The notes under the pieces were generated by a model. The model was not told the origin of the DNA and made no database searches. It saw nothing but the letters and a program-made list of their open reading frames with translations. Shown here one piece after another: positions 1-12,118 of a DNA stretch of 64,000 nucleotides (positions are counted from its first letter, which is position 1; each line of letters begins with the position of its first letter). The translations under genes were made by a program, and so were the position numbers. The stretch is from Burkholderiaceae bacterium. Its GTDB lineage: Bacteria > Pseudomonadota > Gammaproteobacteria > Burkholderiales > Burkholderiaceae_E. Location: assembly GCA_024637155.1 (NCBI GenBank), contig JAGXFR010000037.1:1-64000 (forward strand), read 5' to 3'.

Positions 1-13
1 CGCCGCCGCTGCA

Positions 14-679
14 ATGAGCACGGCGCCCTCCCCCGTGGCGCAGCGGCGACGCATCGGCGTGCTGGGCGGCAGCTTCGATCCGGTCCACGTAGGCCACCTC
101 GCGCTGGCGCGCGCGGCGCAGACGGCGCTGCGACTCGACGAGGTCCGCTTCGTGCCCGCAGGCATCGCCTGGCAGAAGGACGGCGCCACCGCGAGCGCAG
201 CGGACCGCCTCGCAATGCTGCGCGTCGCCGTCGGCCGGCACCCGGGCTGGACAATCGACGAGTGCGAACTGCGCCGCGCGGGGCCCAGCTATACGATCGA
301 CACGCTGCGCGAACTGCGCGCCGCGCTCGGTCCGCAGCCTGCGCTCATTCTCCTGCTCGGCGGCGACCAGTTTCGCAATCTTGCCACCTGGCGCGCATTC
401 GATGAACTTGCCCGCCACGCCCATATCGCCGTGACGCAGCGCGGACCGGGCCGTTTCAGCGACCTGCCCGAGCCGCTCGAGACACTGCTCGCGCAGCGCG
501 GCCGCGACGCCCTGCCCGACGCGCCGGCAGGCAGCATCGTCTTTTTCACCATGCCGCCGGTGGCGGTTTCCTCGAGCGGGATCCGCGCGCAACTGGCCGC
601 CGGAGAGCGTCCGGAATCCCTGTTGCCGCCGGGCGTTCTCGACTATATTGAAAACAGGCACCTCTACAGCGGGAGATGA
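14..679 (+). CDS. nadD: nicotinate-nucleotide adenylyltransferase
   Basis: Transfers AMP from ATP to nicotinate mononucleotide, giving deamido-NAD in the cytosolic NAD synthesis pathway. The 221-residue product has the nucleotidylyltransferase signature GGSFDPVHVGH at residues 18-28, containing the HxGH nucleotide-binding motif. Near residue 190 it has VSSSGIR, matching the second conserved loop (ISSTxIR type) of the family. Length is normal for NadD. Its stop codon overlaps the rsfS start in an ATGA at 676-679, so the two are probably translationally coupled. nadD-rsfS-rlmH is a very common proteobacterial order. Only 13 bases lie upstream in the window, so the promoter cannot be judged. Confidence 0.95.
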   Translation: MSTAPSPVAQRRRIGVLGGSFDPVHVGHLALARAAQTALRLDEVRFVPAGIAWQKDGATASAADRLAMLRVAVGRHPGWTIDECELRRAGPSYTIDTLRELRAALGPQPALILLLGGDQFRNLATWRAFDELARHAHIAVTQRGPGRFSDLPEPLETLLAQRGRDALPDAPAGSIVFFTMPPVAVSSSGIRAQLAAGERPESLLPPGVLDYIENRHLYSGR

Positions 680-1305
680 GCACACGGATGGAACTACGCA
701 AGCTGCAAAGCATCGTCGTCGATGCCATTGATGATCTCAAGGGACAGGACGTTCGCGTCTTCAACACGACCGCACTCACGGGATTGTTCGACCGGGTGGT
801 GATCGCCAGCGGCACCTCGAACCGCCAGACGCGCTCGATGGGCGGACACGTTCGCGACAAGGTCAAGGAGGCCGGTGGCGACGTGCTCTCGGTCGAGGGC
901 CAGGAAACCGGCGAGTGGGTGCTCGTGGATCTGGGAGACATCGTCGTTCATGTGATGCAGCCCTCGATCCGCGCCTATTACAACCTCGAGGAGATCTGGG
1001 GCAGCAAGCCGGTGCGCGTGAAGATCGGTGCCGCCAAGCCCAAGTCCAAGCCCAAGTCCAAGCCCAAGCCCAAGCCCAAGCCCAAGCCCAAGGCTACGGC
1101 CAAGCCAAAGCCCAAACCTGCGGCCAAGCCCAAGACCACCGCCAAGCCCAAGACCACCGCCAAGCCCAAGACCGCGGCCAAAGCCAAAGCCGCACCCGAA
1201 GTCGAAGCAACACCCAAACCCAGGGCCAAGCCAAAGCCCAGGACCAAAGCCGCGGCCACGGGCACGACGGCGCGCAAGCGCACCACCGGCGCCAAGGCGC
1301 ACTGA
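676..1305 (+). CDS. rsfS: ribosomal silencing factor RsfS with long basic tail
   Basis: RsfS binds ribosomal protein uL14 and blocks subunit joining when nutrients are short. Residues 1 to about 113 form the complete family domain, with conserved stretches such as LFDRVVIASGTSNRQ and VLVDLGDIVVHVMQ. The family is usually about 105-130 residues, but this product is 209. The extra roughly 95 residues are almost only K, P, A, T and R in short repeats (KPKS, KPKP, AKPKTT). Such a tail should be disordered and strongly positive, so RNA contact is an inference. It starts within the nadD stop codon. Function of the core is secure; the tail has no assigned role. Confidence 0.93.
   Translation: MSTRMELRKLQSIVVDAIDDLKGQDVRVFNTTALTGLFDRVVIASGTSNRQTRSMGGHVRDKVKEAGGDVLSVEGQETGEWVLVDLGDIVVHVMQPSIRAYYNLEEIWGSKPVRVKIGAAKPKSKPKSKPKPKPKPKPKATAKPKPKPAAKPKTTAKPKTTAKPKTAAKAKAAPEVEATPKPRAKPKPRTKAAATGTTARKRTTGAKAH
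1030..1260 (+). repeat. low-complexity AAGCCCAAG-type repeat in the rsfS tail
   Basis: Short imperfect tandem units built on CCCAAG, followed by three copies of GCCAAGCCCAAGACC-like units, encode the Lys/Pro-rich RsfS tail. The array is in frame and could expand or shrink by replication slippage without breaking the gene. Confidence 0.85.
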
Positions 1306-1326
1306 ACCCGGCTGGCGGGAGGATCG

Positions 1327-1797
1327 ATGCTGATCCGGGTCATCGCGGTGGGTACCCGGATGCCGGGCTGGGTGGACGAGACCGTGGCGGATTACGCGCA
1401 CCGCCTGCCCCCCGAAATCCGGACCGAGTGGCGCGAAGTGCGCGCCGAACCGCGCACGCGCAGTGCCGACGCCGCACGCTGGATGGCGCGCGAGGCCGAT
1501 CGCATGCGCGCCGCGCTCCCGGATGGCGCGCACATCGTCGCCCTTGACGAGCGCGGCGAGGACCTGGACACCATGCGTCTGGCGCGCGCGCTGGGTCGCT
1601 GGCGCGATCAGGCCCGTCCGGTGGCGATCCTGATCGGCGGACCCGACGGGATCGACCCCGAACTCAAGGCCGCGGCCCACGAGACGATCCGCCTGTCGAG
1701 CCTCACGCTGGCGCACGCCATGGTCCGCGTGCTGCTCGCCGAGCAGCTGTTTCGCGCCTGGTCAATCCTCGCCGGCCACCCCTACCATCGTGCCTGA
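1327..1797 (+). CDS. rlmH: 23S rRNA pseudouridine-1915 N3-methyltransferase
   Basis: SPOUT-class methyltransferase that modifies pseudouridine 1915 in helix 69 of assembled 70S ribosomes, using S-adenosylmethionine. The 156-residue product matches the normal RlmH length. It shows the cofactor-binding knot element [12 protein letters not shown] near residues 101-112 and the typical C-terminal end [15 protein letters not shown]. It follows rsfS after 21 bases, which fits the conserved rsfS-rlmH pair and suggests one operon. A variant start is unlikely because the ATG lies directly before the conserved beta strand LIRVIAVGT. Confidence 0.95.
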   Translation: MLIRVIAVGTRMPGWVDETVADYAHRLPPEIRTEWREVRAEPRTRSADAARWMAREADRMRAALPDGAHIVALDERGEDLDTMRLARALGRWRDQARPVAILIGGPDGIDPELKAAAHETIRLSSLTLAHAMVRVLLAEQLFRAWSILAGHPYHRA

Positions 1798-1819
1798 GCC
1801 CCCGGCAACGCGCGCCGCG

Positions 1820-2425
1820 ATGAGTTCGGAATTCATCTATCTCGCCTCGAAGAGCCCGCGCCGCGCGGAGCTGCTGCGCCAGATCGGCGTGCGCTTCGAA
1901 CTGCTGCTCTTCGACGACGACGCCGCCGCCGAAGCGCTGGAGCACCCGATCCCCGGGGAGACCCCGGCCGACTACGTCCTGCGGGTGACAATCGCCAAGG
2001 CCCACGCCGCCCTGGCACGACGCGCCGAGCGCGGGCTCACTCCGGCACCGATCCTCACGGCCGACACGACCGTCGTGCTCGGCTCCCGGATCCTGGGCAA
2101 GCCGGCCACGCGCGCGGAGGCCGCGGCCATGCTCGGCGCCCTGAGCGGACGCACCCACCGGGTGCTCACCGCCGTGGCACTGGCGCGCGGCACGCGGATC
2201 GTTCATGCGCTGAGCCGCTCGCGCGTTCGCTTCGCGCGCATCTCGGCGGCGCAGATCGCCGACTACGTGGCGAGCGGCGAGCCGATGGACAAGGCGGGCG
2301 CTTATGCCGTTCAGGGCGCGGCGGCGCGCTTCATCCGGCGAATCGACGGCAGCTACTCCGGTATCATGGGTCTGCCGCTCCACGAAACCGCGCAGCTGCT
2401 GCGGGACACCGGCGCCGGATGGTGA
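1820..2425 (+). CDS. maf: Maf family nucleotide pyrophosphatase
   Basis: Hydrolyses non-canonical or excess nucleoside triphosphates to the monophosphate and pyrophosphate. Visible motifs are the family N-terminus [13 protein letters not shown], the [16 protein letters not shown] catalytic stretch, and a C-terminal [10 protein letters not shown]. These agree best with the YhdE (dTTP/UTP) branch, though specificity is inferred. The ATG at 1820 gives 201 residues beginning just before the conserved strand. A GTG at 1790 overlapping the rlmH end would add ten unconserved residues. Neither start has a clear Shine-Dalgarno sequence. The 3' end overlaps the upstream candidate start of rng. Confidence 0.9.
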   Translation: MSSEFIYLASKSPRRAELLRQIGVRFELLLFDDDAAAEALEHPIPGETPADYVLRVTIAKAHAALARRAERGLTPAPILTADTTVVLGSRILGKPATRAEAAAMLGALSGRTHRVLTAVALARGTRIVHALSRSRVRFARISAAQIADYVASGEPMDKAGAYAVQGAAARFIRRIDGSYSGIMGLPLHETAQLLRDTGAGW

Positions 2426-3888
2426 CGATGTCGAACGAAGAAATCCTGATCAACCATACGGCCCACGAGACGCGCGTCGCGATCGTCGCGCAGGGCGCCG
2501 TGCAGGAACTGCACGTCGAACGCGCGTCGGCGCGCGGCATGGTGAGCAACATCTACCTCGGCAAGGTTTCGCGCGTGCTCCCGGGCATGCAGTCGGCCTT
2601 CATCGACATCGGACTGGAACGAGCGGCGTTCCTGCATGTCGGTGACCTGTGGCAGTCGCGCGCCCACGAGCCGCTCCAGGTGCTTCCGATCGAGAAGACG
2701 CTCTTCGAGGGACAGCCCTTGCTGGTGCAGGTCCTCAAGGACCCGCTGGGCACCAAGGGGGCGCGGCTCACCACGCAGATCAGCATCGCCGGACGGCTGC
2801 TCGTCTACTTGCCGCAGGATCCGCACATCGGCGTTTCGCAGCGCATTGAGGACGAGTCCGAGCGCGCTGCGCTGCGCGCGCGCCTCGCCGCGCTGATTCC
2901 GCCGGAGGAGAAAGGCGGCTTCATCATCCGCACCTCGGCCGAGGCCGCCGAGAGCGCCGAGATGCAGGCTGATCTCGTTTACCTGCGCACGTGTTGGCAG
3001 GAAATACTCGCGGCCAGCCGGCGCGGCATCGTTCCGGCGCTGCTCTATCAGGGATTGAGCCTGAGCGAACGGGTGCTGCGTGACCTCACCACCGAACAGA
3101 CCGAAGGAATCGTCGTCGACGCGGAGGCGGAACTTGCGCGTCTGCGCGCCTTCGCCGCCACCTATTCTCCCGAGACCGGGGCGCTGCTGCGCGGCTACCG
3201 CGGCGAGCTGCCGCTCTTTGACGTGCACGGCGTCGAGGATGAGATCGAGCGCGCGCTCTCGCGCCGCGTCGATCTGAAATCCGGCGGCTACCTGGTGATT
3301 GATCAGACTGAGGCGCTGGTGACCGTCGACGTCAACACGGGCGGATTCGTCGGCGGGCGCAGCTTCGACGACACCGTCTTCAAGACGAACCTCGAGGCCG
3401 CGCACGCGATCGCGCGCCAGCTGCGGCTGCGCAATCTCGGCGGCATCATCGTGATCGACTTCATCGACATGGTGAGCGAAGCACACCGGGAGGCGGTGCT
3501 CACGGAACTGCGCCGCGCGCTCGCCCGGGATCGCACCCGCTCGAGCGTCAGCGGCTTCACCACGCTCGGGCTCGTCGAGATGACCCGCAAGCGCACCCGC
3601 GAGTCGCTCGCGCATCTGCTCTGCGAACCCTGCCCGACCTGCGCGGGCACGCGCGAACTCAAGACGGCGCGCACGATCTGCTATGACATCCTGCGCGAGA
3701 TTCGTCGCGAAGCGACCCAGTTCAATCCGCGCGAGTTCCGCCTGATGGCCTCGCAGGCCGTCATCGATCTCTTCCTCGAGGAAGAGGCGCAACCGCTCGC
3801 GGCGCTCGGCGACGCGATCGGGAAGGCCATCGCGCTCTACGTCGAGCCCGGCTACAACCCCCAGCAGTACGACATCATTCTGACCTGA
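2419..3888 (+). CDS. rng: ribonuclease G
   Basis: Endoribonuclease of the RNase E/G family that matures the 5' end of 16S rRNA and takes part in mRNA turnover. The 489-residue product has an N-terminal S1-type RNA-binding region around GNIYLGKV-like [20 protein letters not shown]. It carries the catalytic aspartates in [13 protein letters not shown] and [11 protein letters not shown], and the zinc-link cysteines in [10 protein letters not shown]. It lacks the long C-terminal scaffold of RNase E, so RNase G is the better call. Two ATGs are possible, 2419 (overlapping the maf stop) and 2428; the second begins MSNEEILIN, closer to the family start. Confidence 0.95.
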   Translation: MVTMSNEEILINHTAHETRVAIVAQGAVQELHVERASARGMVSNIYLGKVSRVLPGMQSAFIDIGLERAAFLHVGDLWQSRAHEPLQVLPIEKTLFEGQPLLVQVLKDPLGTKGARLTTQISIAGRLLVYLPQDPHIGVSQRIEDESERAALRARLAALIPPEEKGGFIIRTSAEAAESAEMQADLVYLRTCWQEILAASRRGIVPALLYQGLSLSERVLRDLTTEQTEGIVVDAEAELARLRAFAATYSPETGALLRGYRGELPLFDVHGVEDEIERALSRRVDLKSGGYLVIDQTEALVTVDVNTGGFVGGRSFDDTVFKTNLEAAHAIARQLRLRNLGGIIVIDFIDMVSEAHREAVLTELRRALARDRTRSSVSGFTTLGLVEMTRKRTRESLAHLLCEPCPTCAGTRELKTARTICYDILREIRREATQFNPREFRLMASQAVIDLFLEEEAQPLAALGDAIGKAIALYVEPGYNPQQYDIILT

Positions 3889-3897
3889 GGGCTGGCG

Positions 3898-4845
3898 TCA
3901 CGGCGGCCCGGTGCGCCCGAACACCAGGCGCGCGGCACAGAGATCCTCGAGCGCGGTCCCGACCGACTTGAAGAGCGTCACCTCGTCACGCGACCGGCGA
4001 CCGGGATGACGCTCGCTCGCCAGATCGGCGAGCTCGCCGCGAATTTTCTCGCGCGTGATGGTGCCGTTGGCGAGCGGCTGCAGCAGGTCGCCGGCTTCCG
4101 CGAGCGCACCGGCGCAGGTGTCGACGAAGATCTCCGCGCGCGCCACCAGTTCGTCGTCGCTCTCGCGCATGTCGCGCGTATAGGCTCCGACCAGATCGAC
4201 GTGCGTGCCGGGGCGCACCAGCGCGCCACGCACCAGCGGCTCACGCGCCGTGGTGGCGCAGGTGACGATGTCGGCGCCCGCCAGACCCTCCGTCAGATCC
4301 GCCACCGGCACGGCCGCAAGACCGTCCCGCACCAGACTCGCCGCGAGTGTCGCGGCGTGTTCGAACGAACGCCCCCACACCTGAACCTGATCGATTGCCC
4401 GCACCGCGCAGTGCGCCGCGGCCAGGTACGGCGCGAGGGTGCCGGTGCCGACCACAAGCAGCCGCTTCGCGTCCGGCCGTGACAAGTAGCCCGACGCCAG
4501 CGCCGAAGCCGCGGCGGTGCGACGCAGTGTGAGCGCTTCGCCGTCGATCAACGCCAGCGGATGACCCGTGGTGCCGTCGAAGAGCACGTAGAGTGCCGAA
4601 ACGCTCGCCAGTCCACGCGCGCGATTTCCCGGGAAAACCGTCACCAGCTTGACGCCGATATCGGTTCCCTCGCCCCAGGCCGGCATCAGCAGCAGGCGGT
4701 CGTCTGCGGTATTGAGCGCGTGGCTGGAGCGCACCGGCACCTCGGCCCCGGCCACGAATGCCGTGCGCAGAGCGCCGATGAGCGCCGGAAAGGGCAGCGC
4801 CGCGTGCACTTGCGCGGCGGTGATGGTGCGGATCGTTGCGGACAC
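3898..4845 (-). CDS. ornithine cyclodeaminase / mu-crystallin family protein
   Basis: NAD(P)-dependent enzyme family covering ornithine cyclodeaminase, alanine dehydrogenase-like enzymes and ketimine reductases. The 315-residue product has the conserved substrate region KLVTVFPGNRARGL and the Rossmann signature VVGTGTLAPYLAAAH, where the third glycine is replaced. It also has the motif LIDGEALTLRRTAAASALA with its catalytic-loop arginines. A GTG at 4845 is preceded by GGGAG at good spacing; longer ATG versions add residues with no family match. It faces the FAD oxidoreductase across 83 bases, so the two may share regulation. The exact substrate cannot be told. Confidence 0.82.
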   Translation of the reverse strand: MSATIRTITAAQVHAALPFPALIGALRTAFVAGAEVPVRSSHALNTADDRLLLMPAWGEGTDIGVKLVTVFPGNRARGLASVSALYVLFDGTTGHPLALIDGEALTLRRTAAASALASGYLSRPDAKRLLVVGTGTLAPYLAAAHCAVRAIDQVQVWGRSFEHAATLAASLVRDGLAAVPVADLTEGLAGADIVTCATTAREPLVRGALVRPGTHVDLVGAYTRDMRESDDELVARAEIFVDTCAGALAEAGDLLQPLANGTITREKIRGELADLASERHPGRRSRDEVTLFKSVGTALEDLCAARLVFGRTGPP

Positions 4846-4895
4846 GGAAACTCCCGGACAGGTTGCAGACCGGATGCTACAGACATTGCCCCCGC

Positions 4896-4901
4896 TATAC
4901 T
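4896..4901 (+). promoter_or_regulatory. candidate -10 box for the FAD oxidoreductase
   Basis: TATACT, one mismatch from the sigma-70 -10 consensus, lies 27 bases before the start codon in the 83-bp divergent gap. No matching -35 hexamer is visible at normal spacing, so the call is weak. Confidence 0.3.
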
Positions 4902-4928
4902 CTGCGCGCAACGCTCGGGACGAAAAAC

Positions 4929-6104
4929 ATGCGCCAGAAAGTCGTCGTGATCGGTGGTGGCGCGATCGGCAGCGCCATCGCGTGTCTTACGCAGGGGACT
5001 CCGGGGTTCTCGGGCGAGATCACGGTCATCGAGCGCGACCCGCGCTACACGCGTGCTTCGTCGGCGCTCTCGGCGAGCTCGATCCGCCAGCAATTCTCCA
5101 GCGCGATCAACATCCGGATGAGTGCATTCGGCATCGAGTTCCTGCGTCGGGCGGGTGAACTCCTCGCCGTCGGGAACGAGCGCCCCGCAGTCGGCCTGAC
5201 GGAGCAGGGCTATCTGTTCCTCGCCTCCGACTCCGGCATCGACATTCTCGAAGAGAACCACCGGCTGCAGCGAGCCAATGGCGCGGACGTCGTGTTGCTC
5301 GATCCGGCGCAATTGCGCGAACGCTTCCCGTGGCTCGCGACCGGCAGCGTGGCGATGGGTTCACTCGGCCTCTCCGGCGAGGGCTGGTTCGACGGCTACA
5401 GCCTGCTGCAGGGTCTGCGCCGCAAGGCGCGCGCGCTGGGCGTGACCTATCTTGCCGCCGAGGCCTGCGGATTCGAGCGCGACGGCGCGCGCATCGGCGC
5501 GGTGCGGCTCGCCGACGGGAGCTCCGTGGCGTGCGACGTGGTGGTGAACGCGGCGGGTCCCTGGGCGCGCGAGCCGGCGGCGTGGCTGGGCATCGAACTG
5601 CCGGTGCGCGCGCGGCGCCGCTGCGTGTTCGTCGTCTCCTGCCCGGTCCGCATCGAGGACGCGCCGCTCGTCATCGATCCGTCGGGCGTGTGGTGCCGCC
5701 CGGAGGGGAGGGATCGCTTCATTTGCGGGATCTCGCCGGACGCGGCGGACGATCCCGACGACCTGGCGCTGGAAGTCGATCACGCGCTCTTCGAGAACAT
5801 CGTCTGGCCGACGCTCGCCGCACGCGTGCCCGCGTTCGAGGCCTTGCGCCTGACCGGCGCATGGGCGGGCTACTACGAATTCAACACCTTCGACCAGAAC
5901 GGCATCGTCGGATTTCATCCGCAGGTGCAAAACCTGATTTTCGCCAACGGCTTTTCCGGCCACGGCCTGCAGCAGTCCCCGGCCGTCGGCCGTGGCGTGG
6001 CCGAGCTGATCGTGCACGGCGGCTACCGCACGCTGGACCTCTCGCCGCTGGCCTTCGAACGCATCGCGGCGCAGCGCGCGCTCATCGAGCGCAACGTGGT
6101 CTGA
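4929..6104 (+). CDS. FAD-dependent oxidoreductase, D-amino-acid oxidase/sarcosine oxidase type
   Basis: Flavoprotein of the DAO fold that would oxidise a C-N bond in an amino acid or secondary amine. The 391-residue product starts with the dinucleotide-binding motif VVVIGGGAIGSAIA. It has the family's middle elements VVVNAAGPWAREPAAW and the C-terminal FAD-closing region NLIFANGFSGHGLQQSPAVGRGVAEL. The ATG at 4929 is directly before the Rossmann strand. There is no signal peptide or membrane segment. The divergent neighbour is an ornithine cyclodeaminase-family enzyme, so joint amine/imine metabolism is plausible but inferred. The substrate is unknown. Confidence 0.85.
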   Translation: MRQKVVVIGGGAIGSAIACLTQGTPGFSGEITVIERDPRYTRASSALSASSIRQQFSSAINIRMSAFGIEFLRRAGELLAVGNERPAVGLTEQGYLFLASDSGIDILEENHRLQRANGADVVLLDPAQLRERFPWLATGSVAMGSLGLSGEGWFDGYSLLQGLRRKARALGVTYLAAEACGFERDGARIGAVRLADGSSVACDVVVNAAGPWAREPAAWLGIELPVRARRRCVFVVSCPVRIEDAPLVIDPSGVWCRPEGRDRFICGISPDAADDPDDLALEVDHALFENIVWPTLAARVPAFEALRLTGAWAGYYEFNTFDQNGIVGFHPQVQNLIFANGFSGHGLQQSPAVGRGVAELIVHGGYRTLDLSPLAFERIAAQRALIERNVV

Positions 6105-6161
6105 GGCGCGAACTCGCGCGCCGGATTTCCCGGCCGTGCCGCCGGGCCCGCGCCCGTCAGG

Positions 6162-6743
6162 CTACGAAGCCTTCTTCTCGCGCGGCAGCCGGCCGAGCAG
6201 ATAGAACTCCTCGTTCGGATGCATGCTGCTTACGTTCGCCATCCGGTTGCTCAGCGCGAAAAACGCCGCGATGGCACCGATGTCCCATGCGTCCTCGTCG
6301 TCGAAGCCGTGTTCGCGCAACGCCGCATAGTCCGCTTCTCCGATCGACGCGGAATCGGTTGCCACCGTCAGCGCGAAGTCGAGCATGGCGCGCTGGCGCG
6401 GCGTGATTTCCGCCTTGGCGTAGTTCGTGGCGAGCTGGTCGGCAACCCGCGGATTCTTTGCGTAGACGCGCAGAATCGCACCGTGCGCCACCACGCAGTA
6501 CAGGCACTGATTGGCGGCACTCGTGGCCACCACGATCATCTCCTTCTCGGCCTTGCTCAGCTTGTTCTCGCGCAGCATCAGCGCGTCGTGATAGGCGAAG
6601 AAGGCACGGAACTCGGCGGGCCGGCGCGCGAACTTGAGGAACACGTTCGGGACGAAACCGGCCTTGTCCTGCACCGCGAGAATCGTGTCGCGAACGTCCT
6701 CCGGAAGGTCGGCAATCTCGGGCATCGGGTAGCGATCGTGCAT
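6162..6743 (-). CDS. AhpD-like peroxidase-related protein (carboxymuconolactone decarboxylase family)
   Basis: Small all-helical protein of the AhpD/CMD superfamily, often annotated as uncharacterised peroxidase-related enzyme. The 193-residue product contains CLYCVVAH, the CxxC-xxxH redox motif of AhpD, around residues 90-97. The start chosen is the ATG at 6743, preceded by AGGAG eight bases upstream; a longer reading adds 15 unconserved residues. It is convergent with the FAD oxidoreductase across 57 GC-rich bases. A thiol-based antioxidant role follows from the motif and family only. Confidence 0.82.
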   Translation of the reverse strand: MHDRYPMPEIADLPEDVRDTILAVQDKAGFVPNVFLKFARRPAEFRAFFAYHDALMLRENKLSKAEKEMIVVATSAANQCLYCVVAHGAILRVYAKNPRVADQLATNYAKAEITPRQRAMLDFALTVATDSASIGEADYAALREHGFDDEDAWDIGAIAAFFALSNRMANVSSMHPNEEFYLLGRLPREKKAS

Positions 6744-6807
6744 GGTCAGGCTCCTGTGGAAGGGAGGGCCGCCGGCACCGGAGGGCACCCGGCGAGCGGT
6801 TCCTCAT

Positions 6808-8541
6808 TCATGCCGAAGCATACTGTATACGGTATAGGCGCGCATAGACGCCGTCACGCGCGAGCAGCTCCGCGTGGGTGCCCTCCTCCACGATGCGCCC
6901 GGCATCGAGGACGAGAATCCGGTCGGCGCGCTCGATGGTCGAGAGCCGGTGCGCGATCACCAGCGTGGTGCGGCCCCGCATCGTGTGCTCGAGCGCGGTC
7001 TGGACGTCGCGCTCGGTCTCCGAGTCGAGCGCCGATGTGGCCTCGTCGAGCAGCAGAATCGGAGCGTCCTTGAGCAGCGCGCGGGCCAGCGCGAGGCGCT
7101 GGCGCTGGCCGCCCGAAAGCCGGGCCCCGCGCTCGCCCACCGGCGCGGCGAGGCCGTCGGGGAGATTGCGCACGAAGTCCCCCAGCGCCGCGGCCTTGAC
7201 CGCGGCCCAGACGCGCGCGTCGTCGGCCGGCTCGGCGGTTCCGAAGACCACGTTGTCGCGAACGCTGCCGTTGAACAGCACGATGTCCTGGCTGACCATC
7301 GCCAGTTGCGCACGCAGCCGTGCGAGGCGGATCGACCCCAGCTCGACCCCGTCGATCAGGATGCGTCCCGAAGAGGGTTCGATGAAGCGCGGCAGCATGT
7401 TCATCATCGTGGTCTTGCCGCCACCCGACAAGCCGACCAGCGCGACCACTTCTCCGGCGCGGATGGTCACGTCGAGTTCGTGCAGCGCCGCGCCCTCCGC
7501 CCCCGGGTAGACGAAACTCACTTTCTCGAAGCGCAGTTCGCCGCGCGCGCGCTCGAGCGCCACCGTGCCGCTGTCGCGCTCGTTTTCCTTGTCGATCAGC
7601 GCGAAAACGCCCTCGGCCGCGGCAAGCCCGCGCTGCAGCTGCTCGTTCACGTCGGCGAGATGCTTGAGCGGGGCGAGCAGCATCAGCATCGCGGTCACGA
7701 AGGAGACGAAACCACCCACCGTGGTCTGGTTGTTGGCCGACTGCACCAGCGCGATCGTGACCACGATCGCCACCGCCACCGACACGCACAGCTGAGTGAT
7801 CGGAACCGTGGCGCTGCTCGCGATGGTGATGCGCATCGCAAAGCCGCGCAGCTTGTCGATGGTGCGCTCGAAGACGCCGCCCACCTGATCGTAGGCGTGA
7901 AAGATCTTGATCACCTTGTGGCCGTGCACCGCCTCCTCGACGACGCGGGTCAGTTCCCCCGTGTGCTGGAGATTCTCGCGATTGAGCCGGCGCATCCGCC
8001 GGCTGTACACGGTGATCACGAGCGCGATCACCGGGATCATCGCCAGCGCGATCAGCGTCAGTTGCCAGTTGAGCCAGAACAGCCAGCCGAGCAGTCCGAT
8101 CACGACGAGCGAGTCGCGAATCACGACGGTCAGCGCGCGCGTGACGGCCCCGGTCACGTTGGTGACCTCGAAGACGATCTTCGAGATCAGCAGTCCCGAG
8201 GCCTCGCGCTCGAACTCGGCGGCAGGCAGGCGCATCATGCGCGCGAACATCTCGCGCCGCAGATCCACGAGCACCCGGTTGGCGACCCAGGTGATCGCGT
8301 AGCTGCTCGTAAAGGTCGCAATCCCGCGCACGAGGAAGATCCCGATCAGCACGACCGGAACGAGCCACAGCGGCCACACGCCCTTGGCCACGAAGCCGTC
8401 GTCGAGCAGGGGCTTCAACATGGCCGGGAACAGGGGTTCCGTGGCTGCCGCGACGACCATCGCGATCATCGCCACGACGAAACCGGTGCGATAGGGTTTC
8501 GTGTAGCGCAGCAGTCGCTTGTAGAGGCCGAAGCTGTTCAC
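6808..8541 (-). CDS. msbA: lipid A export ABC transporter, fused permease and ATPase
   Basis: Homodimeric inner-membrane flippase for lipid A-core and phospholipid. The 577-residue product has six hydrophobic helices in residues 1-310. The nucleotide-binding domain has Walker A GLSGGGKTT, signature LSGGQRQR, Walker B ILLLDEATSALD and the H-loop IAHRLST. The length equals typical MsbA (about 580). Translation appears to start at a GTG with AAGGAG nine bases upstream. It lies 18 bases after dnaE on the same strand. Other lipid or peptide exporters share this architecture, so the symbol rests on overall resemblance. Confidence 0.85.
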   Translation of the reverse strand: MNSFGLYKRLLRYTKPYRTGFVVAMIAMVVAAATEPLFPAMLKPLLDDGFVAKGVWPLWLVPVVLIGIFLVRGIATFTSSYAITWVANRVLVDLRREMFARMMRLPAAEFEREASGLLISKIVFEVTNVTGAVTRALTVVIRDSLVVIGLLGWLFWLNWQLTLIALAMIPVIALVITVYSRRMRRLNRENLQHTGELTRVVEEAVHGHKVIKIFHAYDQVGGVFERTIDKLRGFAMRITIASSATVPITQLCVSVAVAIVVTIALVQSANNQTTVGGFVSFVTAMLMLLAPLKHLADVNEQLQRGLAAAEGVFALIDKENERDSGTVALERARGELRFEKVSFVYPGAEGAALHELDVTIRAGEVVALVGLSGGGKTTMMNMLPRFIEPSSGRILIDGVELGSIRLARLRAQLAMVSQDIVLFNGSVRDNVVFGTAEPADDARVWAAVKAAALGDFVRNLPDGLAAPVGERGARLSGGQRQRLALARALLKDAPILLLDEATSALDSETERDVQTALEHTMRGRTTLVIAHRLSTIERADRILVLDAGRIVEEGTHAELLARDGVYARLYRIQYASA

Positions 8542-8559
8542 GCGGCACGCACTCCTTTT

Positions 8560-12021
<3,462 letters not shown>

Positions 12022-12085
12022 GGGGTGTCGCGTGGACGGGCGCAGAAAAGGCGCCAGATCGGCCCCGTTGGGGGCCTCGGTATCG

Positions 12086-12097
12086 GTAGAATTCTAC
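12086..12097. promoter_or_regulatory. 12-bp palindrome carrying TAGAAT on both strands
   Basis: GTAGAATTCTAC is a perfect palindrome in the 97-bp gap between dnaE and the DMT gene. It presents a near-consensus -10 box (TAGAAT) toward each gene. No good -35 was found on either side. It may be overlapping divergent -10 elements or an operator. Confidence 0.35.
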
Positions 12098-12118
12098 CCG
12101 CTCGACCCCGGACCCTCC

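Noticed and set aside
1030-1260. CRISPR-like repetition in rsfS
   Set aside because: Units are short, contiguous and in coding frame, with no unique spacers; it is low-complexity coding sequence.
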